Shown here piece by piece: positions 1-11,773 of a stretch of 64,000 nt of DNA. Origin of the DNA: Chytridium lagenaria. Taxonomy: Eukaryota > Chytridiomycota > Chytridiomycetes > Chytridiales > Chytridiaceae. The position numbers and the translations under genes were made by a program. The notes beneath the pieces are model-generated. The model did not search any database. It was not told the DNA's origin and saw nothing but the letters and a program-made list of their open reading frames with translations. The stretch lies in assembly GCA_025449115.1 (NCBI GenBank), contig JAHLKC010000117.1:1-64000 (forward strand). The letters are read 5' to 3'. Every line of letters begins with the position of its first letter. Within the stretch, counting starts at the first letter, position 1.

Positions 1-552
1 TATCGTTTTAGGAGATGGAACGATGACCCTCGTCTCCAACTTGCGTCGGTGATGTCGTGTTATGCCCACACTCCTATCTGGAACAGGAACGGTTTTAGCG
101 GTGTGAAAACCCCATCGTTCACACCACGTCCACTCGTTCGATTCCCTACAGGACTCCTCGTCACGCCTTACCATCCCATTCACGTATCAGGGTCATGGCT
201 GTTCCCCGTTGCGCGTCACGTGGGTGGAGGAAATATCGGATGAGACTGTGTACAGTGTTTTGTTGGAGGAGGAAGAGGGGGGTAGGCCTTGTGGTGTTGT
301 TGTTGGGGGGGTGGAGGTTGTGACGCTTGCGAGTGGAGTTGGGGTTGGTGGAGTGGGGAGGTATTTTGCGGGGGAGGAGGTGGTGAGGGATTTGGAGGGG
401 ATGGTGGGATGGGAGTGTGGGGTTGTGGAGTGTGGAGGGGTGATGAGGGATGTGGAGACGGGGTTGGTTTGTGGACTTGTTGGGAAAAGGTTGTGGAGGA
501 GAAGCGTGAACATGTGAGGATGGCGCATAAATGGGAGGATGCGAGGTTGTAA
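1..552 (+). pseudogene. Vint (Hint-type) domain exon, copy 1, frame-broken and partial
   Basis: This is the first visible copy and its 5' part lies outside the window. The reading frame can be followed as a Vint domain (LVRFPTGLLV then TPYHPI, then VYSVLLEEEE, then VGRYFAGEEVV, then RDVETGLVCGL). It is interrupted by a missing CG after cttgcgtcg near 48, by changes near 100 and 215, and by one missing G near 490 in gggaaaaggttg. Vint domains are the C-terminal Hint-fold part of fungal and protist VWA-Vint proteins. No VWA domain is visible here and would have to lie upstream. Whether this copy is a true pseudogene or a consensus error cannot be decided from sequence alone. Confidence 0.6.
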
Positions 553-750
553 TGAATATATGTATTTGTGTTACAAATATCAATAAAAAGACTTCTAACA
601 TGGGGATAAAAAGTGTGCCGACCGAATAGCTGACCGAGTGCTTTTACGTATGTGTGATAGAGAGCCCGTTGTTACACAAATATTGAACCAAAAAGCAAAA
701 AGGAAGGGAACCCATTCTTTGTTTTCCCCACCATTGACGAAAAAATACAG

Positions 751-1326
751 CTTTGCGGGATCTTGTCCTATCGTTTTAGGAGATGGAACGATGACCCTCG
801 TCTCCAACTTGCGTCGCGGTGATGTCGTGTTATGCCCACATTCTCCGTCTGGTACAGGAACGGTTTTAGCGGTTGTGAAAACCCCATCGTTCACACCACG
901 TCCACTCGTTCGATTCCCTACAGGACTCCTCGTCACGCCTTACCATCCCATTCACGTATCAGGGTCATGGCTGTTCCCCGTTGCCGCGTCACCGTGGGTG
1001 GAGGAGATATCGGATGAGACTGTGTATAGTGTTTTGTTGGAGGAGGAAGAGGGGGGTAGGCCTTGTGGTGTTGTTGTTGGGGGGGTGGAGGTTGTGACGC
1101 TTGCGAGTGGAGTTGGGGTTGGGGGAGTGGGGAGGTATTTTGCGGGGAGGAGGTGGTGAGGGATTTGGAGGGGATGGTGGGGTGGGAGTGTGGGGTTGTG
1201 GAGTGTGGAGGGGTGATGAGGGATGTGGAGACGGGGTTGGTTTGTGGACTTGTTGGGAAAAGGGTTGTGGAGGAGAAGCGTGAACATGTGAGGATGGCGC
1301 ATAAATGGGAGGATGCGAGGTTGTAA
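751..1326 (+). pseudogene. Vint (Hint-type) domain exon, copy 2
   Basis: The exon begins after an acceptor (aaaatacag) with FAGSC, whose Cys is the position-1 nucleophile expected of a Hint domain. GDGTMTLVSNLRRGDVV, GLLVTPYHPIHVSGSW (with the conserved His), VYSVLLEEEE and GWECGVVECGG follow in Vint order, ending RDVETGLVCGLVGKR and a stop at 1326. The frame is continuous from 638 to about 1140, then shifts in a G run (one G fewer than copy 1 at tattttgcgggg). This copy is therefore one base from an intact domain. Autoprocessing is known for Hint domains but is only inferred here. There is no local VWA partner and no donor exon between units. Confidence 0.62.
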
Positions 1327-1524
1327 TGAATATATGTATTTGTGTTATAAATATCAATAAAAAGACTTCTAACATGGGGATAAAAAGTGTGCCGACCGAA
1401 TAGCTGACCGAGTGCTTTTACGTATGTGTGATAGAGAGCCCGTTGTTACACAAATATTGAACCAAAAAGCAAAAAGGAAGGGAACCCATTCTTTGTTTTC
1501 CCCACCATTGACGAAAAAATACAG

Positions 1525-2097
1525 CTTTGCGGGATCTTGTCCTATCGTTTTAGGAGATGGATCGATGACCCTCGTCTCCAACTTGCGTCGTGGTGATATC
1601 GTGTTATGCCCACATTCTCCATCTGGAACAGGAACGGTTTTAGCGGTTGTGAAAACCCCATCGTTCACACCACGTCCACTCGTTCGATTCCCTACAGGAC
1701 TCCTCGTCACGCCTTACCATCCCATTCACGTATCAGGGTCATGGCTGTTCCCCGTTGCCGCGTCACCGTGGGTGGAGGAGATATCGGATGAGACTGTGTA
1801 TAGTGTTTTGTTGGAGGAGGAAGAGGGGGTAGGCCTTGTGGTGTTGTTGTTGGGGGGTGGAGGTTGTGACGCTTGCGAGTGGAGTTGGGGTTGGGGAGTG
1901 GGGAGGTATTTTGCGGGGAGGAGGTGGTGAGGGATTTGGAGGGGATGGTGGGGTGGGAGTGTGGGGTTGTGGAGTGTGGAGGGGTGATGAGGGATGTGGA
2001 GACGGGGTTGGTTTGTGGACTTGTTGGGAAAAGGGTTGTGGAGGAGAAGCGTGAACATGTGAGGATGGCGCATAAATGGGAGGATGCGAGGTTGTAA
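1525..2097 (+). pseudogene. Vint (Hint-type) domain exon, copy 3
   Basis: This has the same acceptor, Cys start and TPYHPI core as copy 2. It differs by gatgGAtcgatg (Thr to Ser) near 1560 and by loss of single G residues near 1826, 1855, 1895 and 1915, which move the second half of the domain through two other frames before the shared C-terminus and stop at 2097. All of these differences fall in G homopolymers. The upstream sequence (gtgccgaccgaatagctgacc) contains stops, so the exon would have to be spliced to something before the array. Confidence 0.6.
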
Positions 2098-2294
2098 TGA
2101 ATATATGTATTTGTGTTATAAATATCAATAAAAGACTTCTAACATGGGGATAAAAAGTGTGCCGACCGAATAGCTGACCGAGTGCTTTTACGTATGTGTG
2201 ATAGAGAGCCCGTTGTTACACAAATATTGAACCAAAAAGCAAAAAGGAAGGGAACCCATTCTTTGTTTTCCCCACCATTGACGAAAAAATACAG

Positions 2295-2865
2295 CTTTGC
2301 GGGATCTTGTCCTATCGTTTTAGGAGATGGAACGATGACCCTCGTCTCCAACTTGCGTCGCGGTGATGTCGGTTATGCCCACATTCTCCGTCTGGTACAG
2401 GAACGGTTTTAGCGGTTGTGAAAACCCCATCGTTCACACCACGTCCACTCGTTCGATTCCCTACAGGACTCCTCGTCACGCCTTACCATCCCATTCACGT
2501 ATCAGGGTCATGGCTGTTCCCCGTTGCCGCGTCCCGTGGGGGAGGAGATATCGGATGAGACTGTGTATAGTGTTTTGTTGGAGGAGGAAGAGGGGGGTAG
2601 GCCTTGTGGTGTTGTTGTTGGGGGGGTGGAGGTTGTGACGCTTGCGAGTGGAGTTGGGGTTGGTGGAGTGGGGAGGTATTTTGCGGGGAGGAGGTGGTGA
2701 GGGATTTGGAGGGATGGTGGGGTGGGAGTGTGGGGTTGTGGAGTGTGGAGGGGTGATGAGGGATGGAGACGGGGTTGGTTTGTGGACTTGTTGGGAAAAA
2801 GGGTTGTGGAGGAGAAGCGTGAACATGTGAGGATGGCGCATAAATGGGAGGATGCGAGGTTGTAA
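2295..2865 (+). pseudogene. Vint (Hint-type) domain exon, copy 4
   Basis: This is the last full unit. It contains the Cys start, GDGTMTLVSNLRRGDV and the shared C-terminus. One base is missing at gatgtcggttatgcc near 2370, more at gcgtcccgtggggg near 2530, one G near 2712, and two near 2765 (ggatggagacgg lacks the tg present in other copies). It is the most degraded of the four. Its polyadenylation region (aatatcaataaaaag) is intact near 2890. Confidence 0.6.
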
Positions 2866-3022
2866 TGAATATATGTATTTGTGTTATAAATATCAATAAA
2901 AAGACTTCTAACATGGGGATAAAAAGTGTGCCGACCGAATAGCTGACCGAGTGCTTTTACGTATGTGTGATAGAGAGCCCGTTGTTACACAAATATTGAA
3001 CCAAAAAGCAAAAAGGAAGGGA

Positions 3023-3481
3023 TAGACACGGTAGTCTCTAACAATCAGTGTGGCGCTCAAGCCCCGTGAACTCAAGTCGCTATTCCTCAGAGCCATCATG
3101 TGCTAAAGCCTTTTCCTTGCTCTGTTGCCAGCCTCAGGCGGTTCAGCTTATTTAATACCCGTCTCTCATCTCCTTCGAGACAAGAGGCTGGTGAAACACA
3201 CGATTCCCCAAGGGGCAACCCTCAACATTCTTTGGTTATTAACGTGATCATGAGCGTTTGACCCACACGGTGATTGAGATTCATCATGCCATTGTGCCTC
3301 ATTCAATTCTAAATGTTACAGGGCTCAACACCCCAGGCGACTTTAATGCTGAAAAATGGGTAAATTAAGAGGAAATGGGGAGTGAGTAGAGAGTTGTGGG
3401 TTGTGTGTTACTTTCTTAATGACAATTATGCTGTAAGAGATTGACAATCTCATATTCGTTTAATTCAAGGCATCTTTTTAA
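3023..3481. other. Sequence beyond the Vint array, no gene recognised
   Basis: The array ends sharply at 3022. What follows has no long open frame and no recognisable RNA gene. The segment around 3030-3090 (ctcaagccccgtgaactcaag) does not resemble anything else in the window. I see nothing I can name. Confidence 0.5.
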
Positions 3482-4804
3482 ATGGCTGCTCATTATCATC
3501 ATCATCAGCATCATCCTACTCATACTCATACTACTACTCCTACGACGATAACTACCTTACAGTTAGAACCATCAGCATGGAACCATAGGATATCAACTCT
3601 ATTCTGTTGTTGTTATACTGTTCCTGCTTCACGTGTAATGGAACCACGACAACCACCACCGGATCCACCACCACAACAAGAACAAGACAAAGACCCAACT
3701 TCCCCACCACCCTCCACCCCAATGGGCCATCCAACTAGGTCTCACCCAACCCTCCACGCCGAAAGACTCCAAATCATCAACACCTACATGAACACCCTCT
3801 TACAATCCCACACCAAAGATCATCTTCACGTGTGCAGCCATGATCTTGATCCTTGGACATGTGTTGTGTTTGTCTTGTCTGCGCAGAGGGAGAGAGAGAT
3901 GGATGGGATTGGGAGGAGGGGTGGAGAGTATAATACTGTTATGGGGGTGTTTGTGGTTGTTGTGGTCGTCACGATTATGGGGTTTATTTTACGACGGTCA
4001 AGACTTTTAATTATGTGAGTGTGTAGAAGGAGGTGTAGGGGTGGGGTGTAGCGAGGAGGAGTTGAGGGGTGGGTATTTTTGCGCGAGTGAAGTGAGAAAT
4101 GACTATGTGGAGGCGTGAGTGTGCGAGCAATTCTTGTTTGATGGGTGGGTGGGTGGTTGAGTTTGAGCGGAGCGAGTAGTCATATCTCTTTGAGCGTAGC
4201 GGGAATATTCCAACTATACTACATAGTCTTGCTTCGCTCATGCGAGTATTTTATATGCTCTTTGAGCTTGATCGAGAGAATTATTGATTAGATTCGATGT
4301 TATAGACTATAACGAGTTATGCGCACTTTATACAGTACCAATTCCCCGTGCAATATTATACTTTTACTAACACCAAAAAATATTACAGGTACGTCTCAAT
4401 CTCTTTAGATACCAAGCGAATGGAGCGCTCAAGGTCCCGTCTCCTACACCTTCAACAACCTTCAAACATTATGGCTCGTCTCCCGCGTAGGAGTGGTAAG
4501 AACAACCCTCTTCCTTTCTTACATGACTTACTTTTTTACATTAGAGTCTCTCTCTTACCCCAGTCCATCACATGATGATCATGGTCGATCCATCAGGTGT
4601 AGGTCCATACCTCGTTCAGCAGATGCCTGTCGTCGTCGCCTCCCCTCCTTATGGGCTCAACATGCCGCAGTGTTTATGACGGCTTCTAATACTCCGCAAC
4701 ATGTTCCCTGTGGATCTTATGGCATGCAGCTGGAGCAACAGCAATATCTCCCTCCATACTCGGGTCCCTCCACCACAACTCAGCAACCACCCAAATACGC
4801 GTGA
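3482..4804 (+). CDS. Hypothetical single-pass membrane protein with PPxY tail (spliced, frame-broken)
   Basis: Not recognised. A His/Thr/Pro-rich N-terminus leads to a transmembrane run near 3940-4000 (VMGVFVVVVVVTIMGFIL followed by RRSR). The exon then ends at a strong donor (atgtgagtg, 4016). A branch site (tactaacacc) and acceptor (attacag) near 4389 start a second short exon. A second intron (gtaagaac to taccccag, about 4496-4562) leads to a Pro/Gln-rich tail that reads PPYGLNMPQ. It then needs one frame change near 4672 to continue as MTASNTPQHVP, then QQQYLPPYSGP, and end at 4804. PPxY motifs commonly bind WW domains of ubiquitin ligases. The low-complexity composition makes the gene itself uncertain. 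Confidence 0.35.
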
Positions 4805-5137
4805 AACCTAATCACAGTTATACTGCCCTAAATTTCTCACATTGAACTTTCAACCATCTCTCTTGTTAATAAACCGATTAAACTCCACCATCTGTCTTGT
4901 TGTTGAAAAGACCCTGAAATAATAATAACATACAACATTAAACAATCTCATATCATTGTATGTACAAATATTCTGTATTTTTTACCTGCTTATAAAGCAA
5001 CACCAGCAAAAGACGATTATGTGCAAGAGATTTCTTTCGCAAAAACAGCGATGGAATATAATGTGCGAAAAAAAAGGGTTGAATACGCAATAAACAAAAA
5101 AAGCAACCTCCCCAACAACACCCGTTCCCCACCCTCA

Positions 5138-7071
5138 TCATCCACTCCCTTCCTCCCCATACCACCCCCTCGAACTCGTCACCACCTCCACCCACACCCT
5201 CCCCCTCCCCTCCTCATACTCCAAATGCCTCTCCACAACCCCCCCAACAACCGGATTCCCATACGTCTCCGCAAAAGTCGGCGCCGCATACATCAACGCC
5301 CCCGACGCCACGCAGCCAAGCACAGCAGCCACCTCAAGTTCCTCATCACTCAACCTCGTCCCCGTCGCAGGTCCCATCTCCGCTAAATCATTCGACGCAA
5401 CCTGCAGCATCGCCATGAACGCTGCATAGTTGGGTGTCGGGGTGTCACTCATTGGCGTTGGGGGGAGTTGTGAAGGCGGTGGAACGGCGATTGGCGCATA
5501 GTTGAATTGTGAGGATGGAAATGGGTTCATATGTGTTGGGGGTACTCAAATGGCGATACGTTTCGCTGACTTCCTCGTATTCCGTGTCGCTGCTTTTTCA
5601 CACGACCCTGTTGCGTCCTTGGAGGTATGTCACGTTAGATGAACTCGTTCGTGACCGTGTCCGTCGCGATGGTCCTGCTTCAGGATCCTCTGGTGACGGC
5701 GTTACATTCGCACAAGCCGTCGACACCATCCCGTCTAAAACAGGCCGTCGTGTCTCTCTGACACTAATCTCCAAAACTCCACAGGTTCCGTACACCAAGC
5801 CCCCCCAATCAACGGTTGCAATGCGTACCCGTTCCGCGACAAGGCTTGGATGGCTGTTGCGGCTGTGATTTTAGCGGACCGGTCAGAGGTTGGGGAGGTT
5901 GGGGTTGGTAAACTCCCGTAAAGCGATAGTGATTGAGTTGGTATCGACTCGAATGGTTTCATCAAATCCATTCCCATTTCCAAATGGTAACTCTTCCAAA
6001 CAACTCTCCAATCTATCCAACTCCAACGTCCCCGGTTCCTCATCATCCGTCTCCTCGTCATCCCGTTTCATCCATTTCTCCACGCTCTCATCGTAAAAGG
6101 TGTGGTGGTCGTAATCAGGGGGTCGTTGGGGGTCAAACTCTTGAAGTCCTGTGACGAGGCTTTGGGAGAGAAGGGTTGACCAGACGGTGGAGACGATCGT
6201 GGATGTGATTTCTTCGTGTCGACCTTGAACGTGGTCGAGGACGGATGCCCAGAGTTTGCGAATGTCGGAACGGTTACGGGCAAGACGTTTGAGGGAGCGA
6301 CAGAGACGTTCGCGGCAGGGGAGGTATTCGAAACCGTCGAGGTTCTAAGTTATTTTTAACAAAGTTATCAGGATGATCACTTTACTTTGAGGACGACGGC
6401 GCAGTCCAGGAATCGGTATACTTGAGCGAGCTCTCGAGATCTGTTTCCGTTGATTTAAACTACAGCTCCAAAATATATTTGATATTACCTTCCATACATC
6501 CTTGAAATAAGCTTCTAAACTGGGCGACTTTGATTTGTAGAGTTTGGCGGAAACGATGGCCTGTACTGCAAACACGGTTCTCCGAAACCTTTACATAAAA
6601 AAATTAAAATAAAAACTATGCAACATAGTGAGAAGAAACCCACCGTTTTTGTTTCCGATTCTGCTCGGTTGCGTCAATATGATTCTAATAGGATGTCATG
6701 TAAAATGAAAACTAAACCCGCACTCACCAGAATCTATGTATGTATTCAGAACAAATGACCATCATAGTGGATCCCGTTTAGCATCACCACTCCCTTCTTA
6801 CCAAAAAAAATAAAAAGCATCTCCATACCTTGAAATCAATCCTCGACTCTGCAGCATCCAGATCCGCAACCTCCTCCTCCGATCTCGGGCTCTGCTGGTC
6901 GATAGCCAGCATCATGGCTTGATGATGCTCTGACTCTTGTCGTCGGCCGTCGGTGCGATCAAGCTGAGCAAGTTTGATCCGATGGCAGTTGGGAAGGGTG
7001 ATGGAAGATGGGGTATAGGGCGGGTTTGTTGACCGACTTGCTGTCTGGGAGATGGATGCGCAAAAAACCAA
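5138..7071 (-). CDS. Hypothetical multi-exon protein with HTH-like segment
   Basis: Exons on the minus strand, in order: a first exon from about 7071 ending AESRIDFK at a GTATGG donor (about 6829); a short exon HIDATEQNRKQKR; an exon TVFAVQAIVSAKLYKSKSPS then LEAYFKDVWK; then VYRFLDCAVVLK; then a long exon from about 6344 beginning NLDGFEYLPCRERLCRSLKR. The acidic linker DDEETDDEEPG and a segment with IGGAWC follow, then a C-terminal Ala-rich domain stopping at 5138. The ISRA..YRFLDCAVVL...L.....P.RERLCR.L pattern resembles helix-turn-helix regions of ParB/DUF3102-like DNA-binding proteins; that is my inference. At least two frame breaks (near 5900 and 5745) interrupt the last exons. Function unknown. 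Confidence 0.45.
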
Positions 7072-8587
7072 AATTAAAAACGCGATCAGTGATTGTTGTT
7101 TTGGGTCAGTCTGGTAAACAAACTGAAATTTGGGATGTCCGAGTTTCCAGGGGATGGAAGCCGCAGGGGTGTAGGGTTAAGGACATGGAGGGCTATGGAA
7201 GGTGACAAAATGGACACCCGCAGAAGTGGATGGGAGAATCGAGTACGGGATGCAGAGGGATGGGATGGGGGTGAGGGATATGAGGCGGAGTTCAGGTGTA
7301 TGTCATTCCAGCATAACACCAGAACCATCACCCCCTGGATTCACCCATGGAGTCGAGTTCCCACCATCCCACACGGTCGGGGAAGGAACGCTCGAAGCGA
7401 AACCCAGGTAACGACGAGTTTAAAATAGTTTTGCGAGTGGACGGTCACAACAAGTCCCAATAGTAAACTGTATGCAGTACCCACAAACAACATCCATCAC
7501 TCCAGTAGCTTCCATTCAAACCCACTCTTTCATCCTCACAGCCCCCAGGAAACTGCCTCAAAAAAGAAGCAAATGCAGCCCCATGTCTCCACTCACGCCG
7601 CCATCATTGATTTCACCAGCACCACCCCTTAAATCTCCCGACCCGTCACCCGTATTCTCAACAGCCCATTGTCTCCACTCCTGCCGCCAACATCACTCAG
7701 GCACCCATTTGTGTCTTCTCCCCGTCACCCCTCACCGCCCTCCTTTCTCAAACACTTCTGCAAAAAAAATACGGCATCAACTTGTACCTTTCAAGAACAC
7801 GAACTGCGCTTCAATAAAACCTCCAGACTTCTTTTTCCCGCGCCGAAAAACACTTTGTAACGTTTCTATCAACACCACGAACGAAAAACAGCGACGGTTT
7901 GTGCAGGCAAAGGCTCAACTGTATCCCTCCTCAGTCTTCAAAATCGGGAGAAACTCTCAAGCTTTTCTCTCCCCGTCTCCACAAAAGAAAGAACAAAAAA
8001 CCTCGGTGGAGGATCCTCTTTCCTTTTTCCCTTGTGAAATCACTCTGCGTCGTGTTGACCGCGGGGAGACGTTTACCTTGGAATTTTGGGGGCCAACGAA
8101 GCTTTTAGGGCTTTTAACGAAAAGAAAGCTGTCTTTTTGGGAGGGAGGGACAGGTCCCTTTGAATTCACTTTATTCTTTGTTTTTGTGGTGATGGTTGGA
8201 AGGGGGTGAGAAGAGGTGATAAAGGGACGGCTTTGCGGCACGTGGGAAGCTTGTTTCTGATGTGCGGGTCGGGTAGGGATGTAGGGTACTGGGTATACTT
8301 TCTGGGTTGTATGAATGACGGTGCAATGTGATGGCAGACCGCCGCCTCCATGTACGGCTCCCTCTGTAGAGTCCAAACTCCGTTATCCTTTCCGAGCTGC
8401 AACGTGAATCGCGAGGACGTCAATAAGTTTGGCGTCAAAAAATAAGACGATCGAAGAATTTGGGGTGACAAAAAAATCCGGTTGCCATTCAGTTACCATC
8501 CGCTTGCATCGGCTCAGCATCCATCACAAATTCCATCGCATCAAAGAGTCTGGTCGAAAAAGGAGGACGGAAAAGAGAGGCGCACAG
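7072..8587. other. Long intergenic region before CUL3
   Basis: Open frames here, the longest 245 codons at 7472-8209 (+), are Pro/Ser/Lys-rich, lack recognisable domains or introns, and sit in pyrimidine-rich DNA. I do not call a gene. The region presumably holds the cullin-3 promoter and 5' UTR, since CUL3 starts at 8588. Confidence 0.4.
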
Positions 8588-11549
8588 ATGTCGTCGAATT
8601 TAAGGAAGCCAAAGGCGGTTCCTAAAGCTATACGACCCATCAAGAAGGTGGGTCTTTTGTGAGAGGTGGAGGCGCAGACCTATTGCCGTACATGCCGGAG
8701 TGTGCCGGAAATGGCATGCATGCCTTCTATGCGAAGTGGGAGTAAGATAGAAGTGATATGCTGATGGTTTTTCTCCTTTAATCAAACCGGGGGTTTACTA
8801 GAACACCGAGAACCAGTTTGCAGCGTCATGGGATATTCTTTCAACAGCCATCAAGGAAATCTACAAGAAAAATGCATCCAAGCTCAGTTTTGAAGAGCTC
8901 TACCGGTATAGCAATGTGATTTGCATGGACTAACGCTCTTTCAAGCAACGCGTACAACATGGTTCTCCACAAGGACGGGGATAAACTCTACACTGGTATT
9001 CAGAACGTTATTCAAGAACATCTGGAGACTGTCACATCAACGCACATCGTACCGACGTTTCCTTTACGGCCGAGTGGAACAGATGGGGAGGGTGTGGCGT
9101 CCGGAGGTAGTCGAGCCATGTTATCGATAAGCGGACAACGGTACTTGAAGGAAGTGAAATCAGTTTGGGAACATCATACGACCTGTATGTTGATGATAAG
9201 AGATGTGTTATTATATGTGGTGGGTGTTGGCTTCCCCACGTTTTTTATTTCTAACATTTAAGGATCGAGTTTATGTGAAACCTGCGAACAAGTTGCAGAC
9301 CTATGATCTTGGATTGAAGATATTCAAGGATCGAGTTTTTTATCACCTATTCATCCGATCAAGGAGCGAACGATTGAGACCATTTTGGATCAAGTGCAGT
9401 TGGAACGGAATGGGGAGATGATTGATCGACATGCTGTTAAGGGGGTTGTAGATATGATGTTGTCGTTAGAGAATACTTCAAGTAAGATTTAGAGGAGCGG
9501 GCCCGAGTTTAGGCTGATACCTATTGCTTTACAGCGGGAACAGGTGCTGGCTCTATGGTGAAAACACTGTATGACCTTTACTTTGAACCCTCTTTCCTCG
9601 AATCCACACGCACATTCTACACACACGAATCCCAAGACTTTCTCTCCAAATACGATGCCACCCAATACCTCATCCAAGTCGAACGTCGTCTTACTGAAGA
9701 AGACCAACGCGTCACAACATATCTCAGCGCAACCACTACAAAGAAACTCCGCACCATTGTTGAACAGGTCATGATATCGGATCACGTTAAAGCCGTATGC
9801 GAGATGGAGAATTCTGGGTTGGTCACTATGCTTATGAATGAGAAATGGACGATTTGGCGAGAATGTATCGGCTTTTTGGGAGAGTTGGGAATGGACATGA
9901 GGAGATGAGGGGGGTGATTTCGGGGTATATTAAGGAGGTTGGGAAGGGTATTAATGAGCAGGTTGGGGGTGTGAAACCTGTATCTTTGATACAGCAGGGT
10001 GGATCTGAGGTGTCGTTGAAGAGGTCAGCGGATTCGAGCACGGAGTTAGCGGTGGAGGGTGAGAAGGGTGGGGTGGCTAATGCGGCGAATCCAGTGAAAT
10101 GGGTGGAGGCTTTGTTGGAGGTTCGGGAAAGGTTTGATAAGATTATAGAGACGGCGTTTGGGAAGGATAAGGCGTTTATCAATGAAGTGAACAGTGCCTT
10201 TGAGCATGTTATCAATGTGAATCCGAAGGGGTCAGAATTTATTAGTCTGTTTATTGATGATAACCTCAAGAAGGGAATTAAGGGAGTGAGTGATATTTTT
10301 TTTCTCGTTGTATTTTTTGGGTATTTTACGGAGGACTAATTGTGTTCTTAGAAATCGGAGGTGGAGGTGGATAGTATTTTGGATAAGACTATCACCATGT
10401 TCAGACTCATTGGAGAGAAAGATGTGTTTGAGCGATACTACAAGCAACATCTTGCACGGCGGTTGCTCACTGGTCGCAGTGTAAGCGAGGATGCCGAAAG
10501 GAGCATGATCGGTAAACTCAAGGTAGAACCCTCCCCACTACAAAATGTAATATTAATACGGCTTTTTGTTGTGAAGATTGAATGCGGCCAGCAATTCACT
10601 ATGAAACTCGAAGGCATGTTCATCGACATGAAACTCTCATCGGACCTCATGAAAGAATTTAAATCTCGTCACGCCGACTCCACCGACACTCCCGAAATCA
10701 CCGTCAACGTCCTCACTGCCACTAACTGGCCGGTCTCCGCAAACTTTTCAACAGCGTCTGAAACCATCTATCACCCGCCTTATATCAAACGATCAGCAGA
10801 CCGCTTCGCGTCCTTTTATCTCTCGAAATTTTCTGGTAGAAAGCTTTCTTGGTTAAGCCATATGGGATCAGCGGATCTTCGTGCTGTGTTTGATAAAGGA
10901 CGGAAAGGATATCAACGTGTCGACTTATGCTATGGTTGTGCTTGTTGGGGTGTTTAATGATGTCGCGGCGAAGGAGGCGGTGACGTTTCAAAAAATTCAG
11001 GATATCACTCAAATCCCTGTAACCGATCTTAAGCGTACGTTACAAAGTTTGAGTGTCGCCAAATACCGTATCCTCGTGAAAAGCTCGAAAGGAAAAGACG
11101 TATCCGACGAAGATACTTTCACCTTCAACGCAGGTTTCACCTCCCCGCTCAACAAGATCAAATCCTTTCTATTGTCGCTGGAGTCAATGCGATGGAAAAT
11201 GAGAGTGAACGGAGTGAGACGATGGGGAAGGTGGATGAGGATCGGAGACATGAGGTTGAGGCGTCGATTGTGAGGATCATGAAGTCGAGAAAACGGCTTG
11301 ATCATAATGGGTGGTGAATGAGGTGATTAGTCAACTTACGACGAGATTTTCGCCGAATCCGGTCATGATTAAAAAACGGATCGAGGCGCTTATTGAGAGG
11401 GAGTATTTGAAGAGGGACGAGAAAGATCGGTGAGTTTATTTGTTTCTATTATGCATTTACAATATATATCTATTTTGGGGCTTGCTTTATTTAACGCATG
11501 TCCGATAACCCTTTTCTTTTCCAGGAAATACTACGATTATGTCGCTTAA
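8588..11549 (+). CDS. CUL3: Cullin-3, scaffold of BTB-CUL3-RBX1 ubiquitin ligases
   Basis: Eight exons are visible: 8588-8647, 8802-8905, 8946-9219, 9263-9481, 9535-10285, 10352-10522, 10577-11429 and 11525-11549. Landmarks follow cullin order: [16 protein letters not shown] near the N-terminus, [43 protein letters not shown] and [11 protein letters not shown]. The winged-helix neddylation site IVRIMKSRK and the end [19 protein letters not shown] follow. The family binds BTB adaptors at the N-terminus and RBX1 at the C-terminus. The conserved frame is broken five or so times (about 9335, 9845, 10907, 11160, 11310), each repaired conceptually by one base in a homopolymer, which argues for sequencing error rather than decay. 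The start was chosen because MSSNLRKPK lies directly upstream of a GTGGGT donor. Confidence 0.95.
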
Positions 11550-11773
11550 CACTTTGCTGCTACTCTTTTATCAAGCGTTTCCAAACCCTAAAAAATTCAT
11601 ATTCCCCACATCGTCCTTTTTGTCTGTTGTGTAAAAAGACCACGCGTCTATTTCAAATAAATGGTTTAATGTGTTTATTGCATACTTCCATAAACCCCCA
11701 TTTACCGCAAAAAAATAAAAAACAATGTACAAACGATACAGTATTAGTCGTCCACGCTCACAAAATAAGTCTT

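Larger units (their letters stand above)
1..3022 (+). repeat. Tandem array of ~770-bp Vint-exon units
   Basis: The same unit is repeated head to tail. The landmark tatcgttttaggagatgg occurs at 1, 769, 1543 and 2313, giving spacings of 768, 774 and 770. A truncated fifth unit begins after 2865 and ends abruptly at about 3022, where the shared aaggaaggga sequence gives way to unrelated DNA. Each complete unit contains an intron-like 3' splice site (tacag), a Vint-domain exon, a stop codon and an AATAAA polyadenylation signal. Copies are nearly identical and differ mainly by one base in runs of G, so the duplication is recent. The first unit is cut by the window edge, so the array extends to the left. 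Confidence 0.93.

Noticed and set aside
161..601. Long Pro/His-rich open frames on the minus strand of the Vint array (repeated in each unit)
   Set aside because: They are antisense shadows of the Gly/Val-rich Vint exon, repeated with the array, and have no domain.
1..3022. CRISPR-like repeat array
   Set aside because: The units are ~770 bp, coding, and without short unique spacers; this is ordinary tandem duplication.
7472..8209. 245-codon Pro/Ser-rich frame as a gene
   Set aside because: No domain, low-complexity composition, no introns, and located in the CUL3 upstream region.
8588..11549. CUL3 as a pseudogene because of five frameshifts
   Set aside because: All breaks are single bases in homopolymers and every conserved motif, including the neddylation site and YYDYVA end, is kept.
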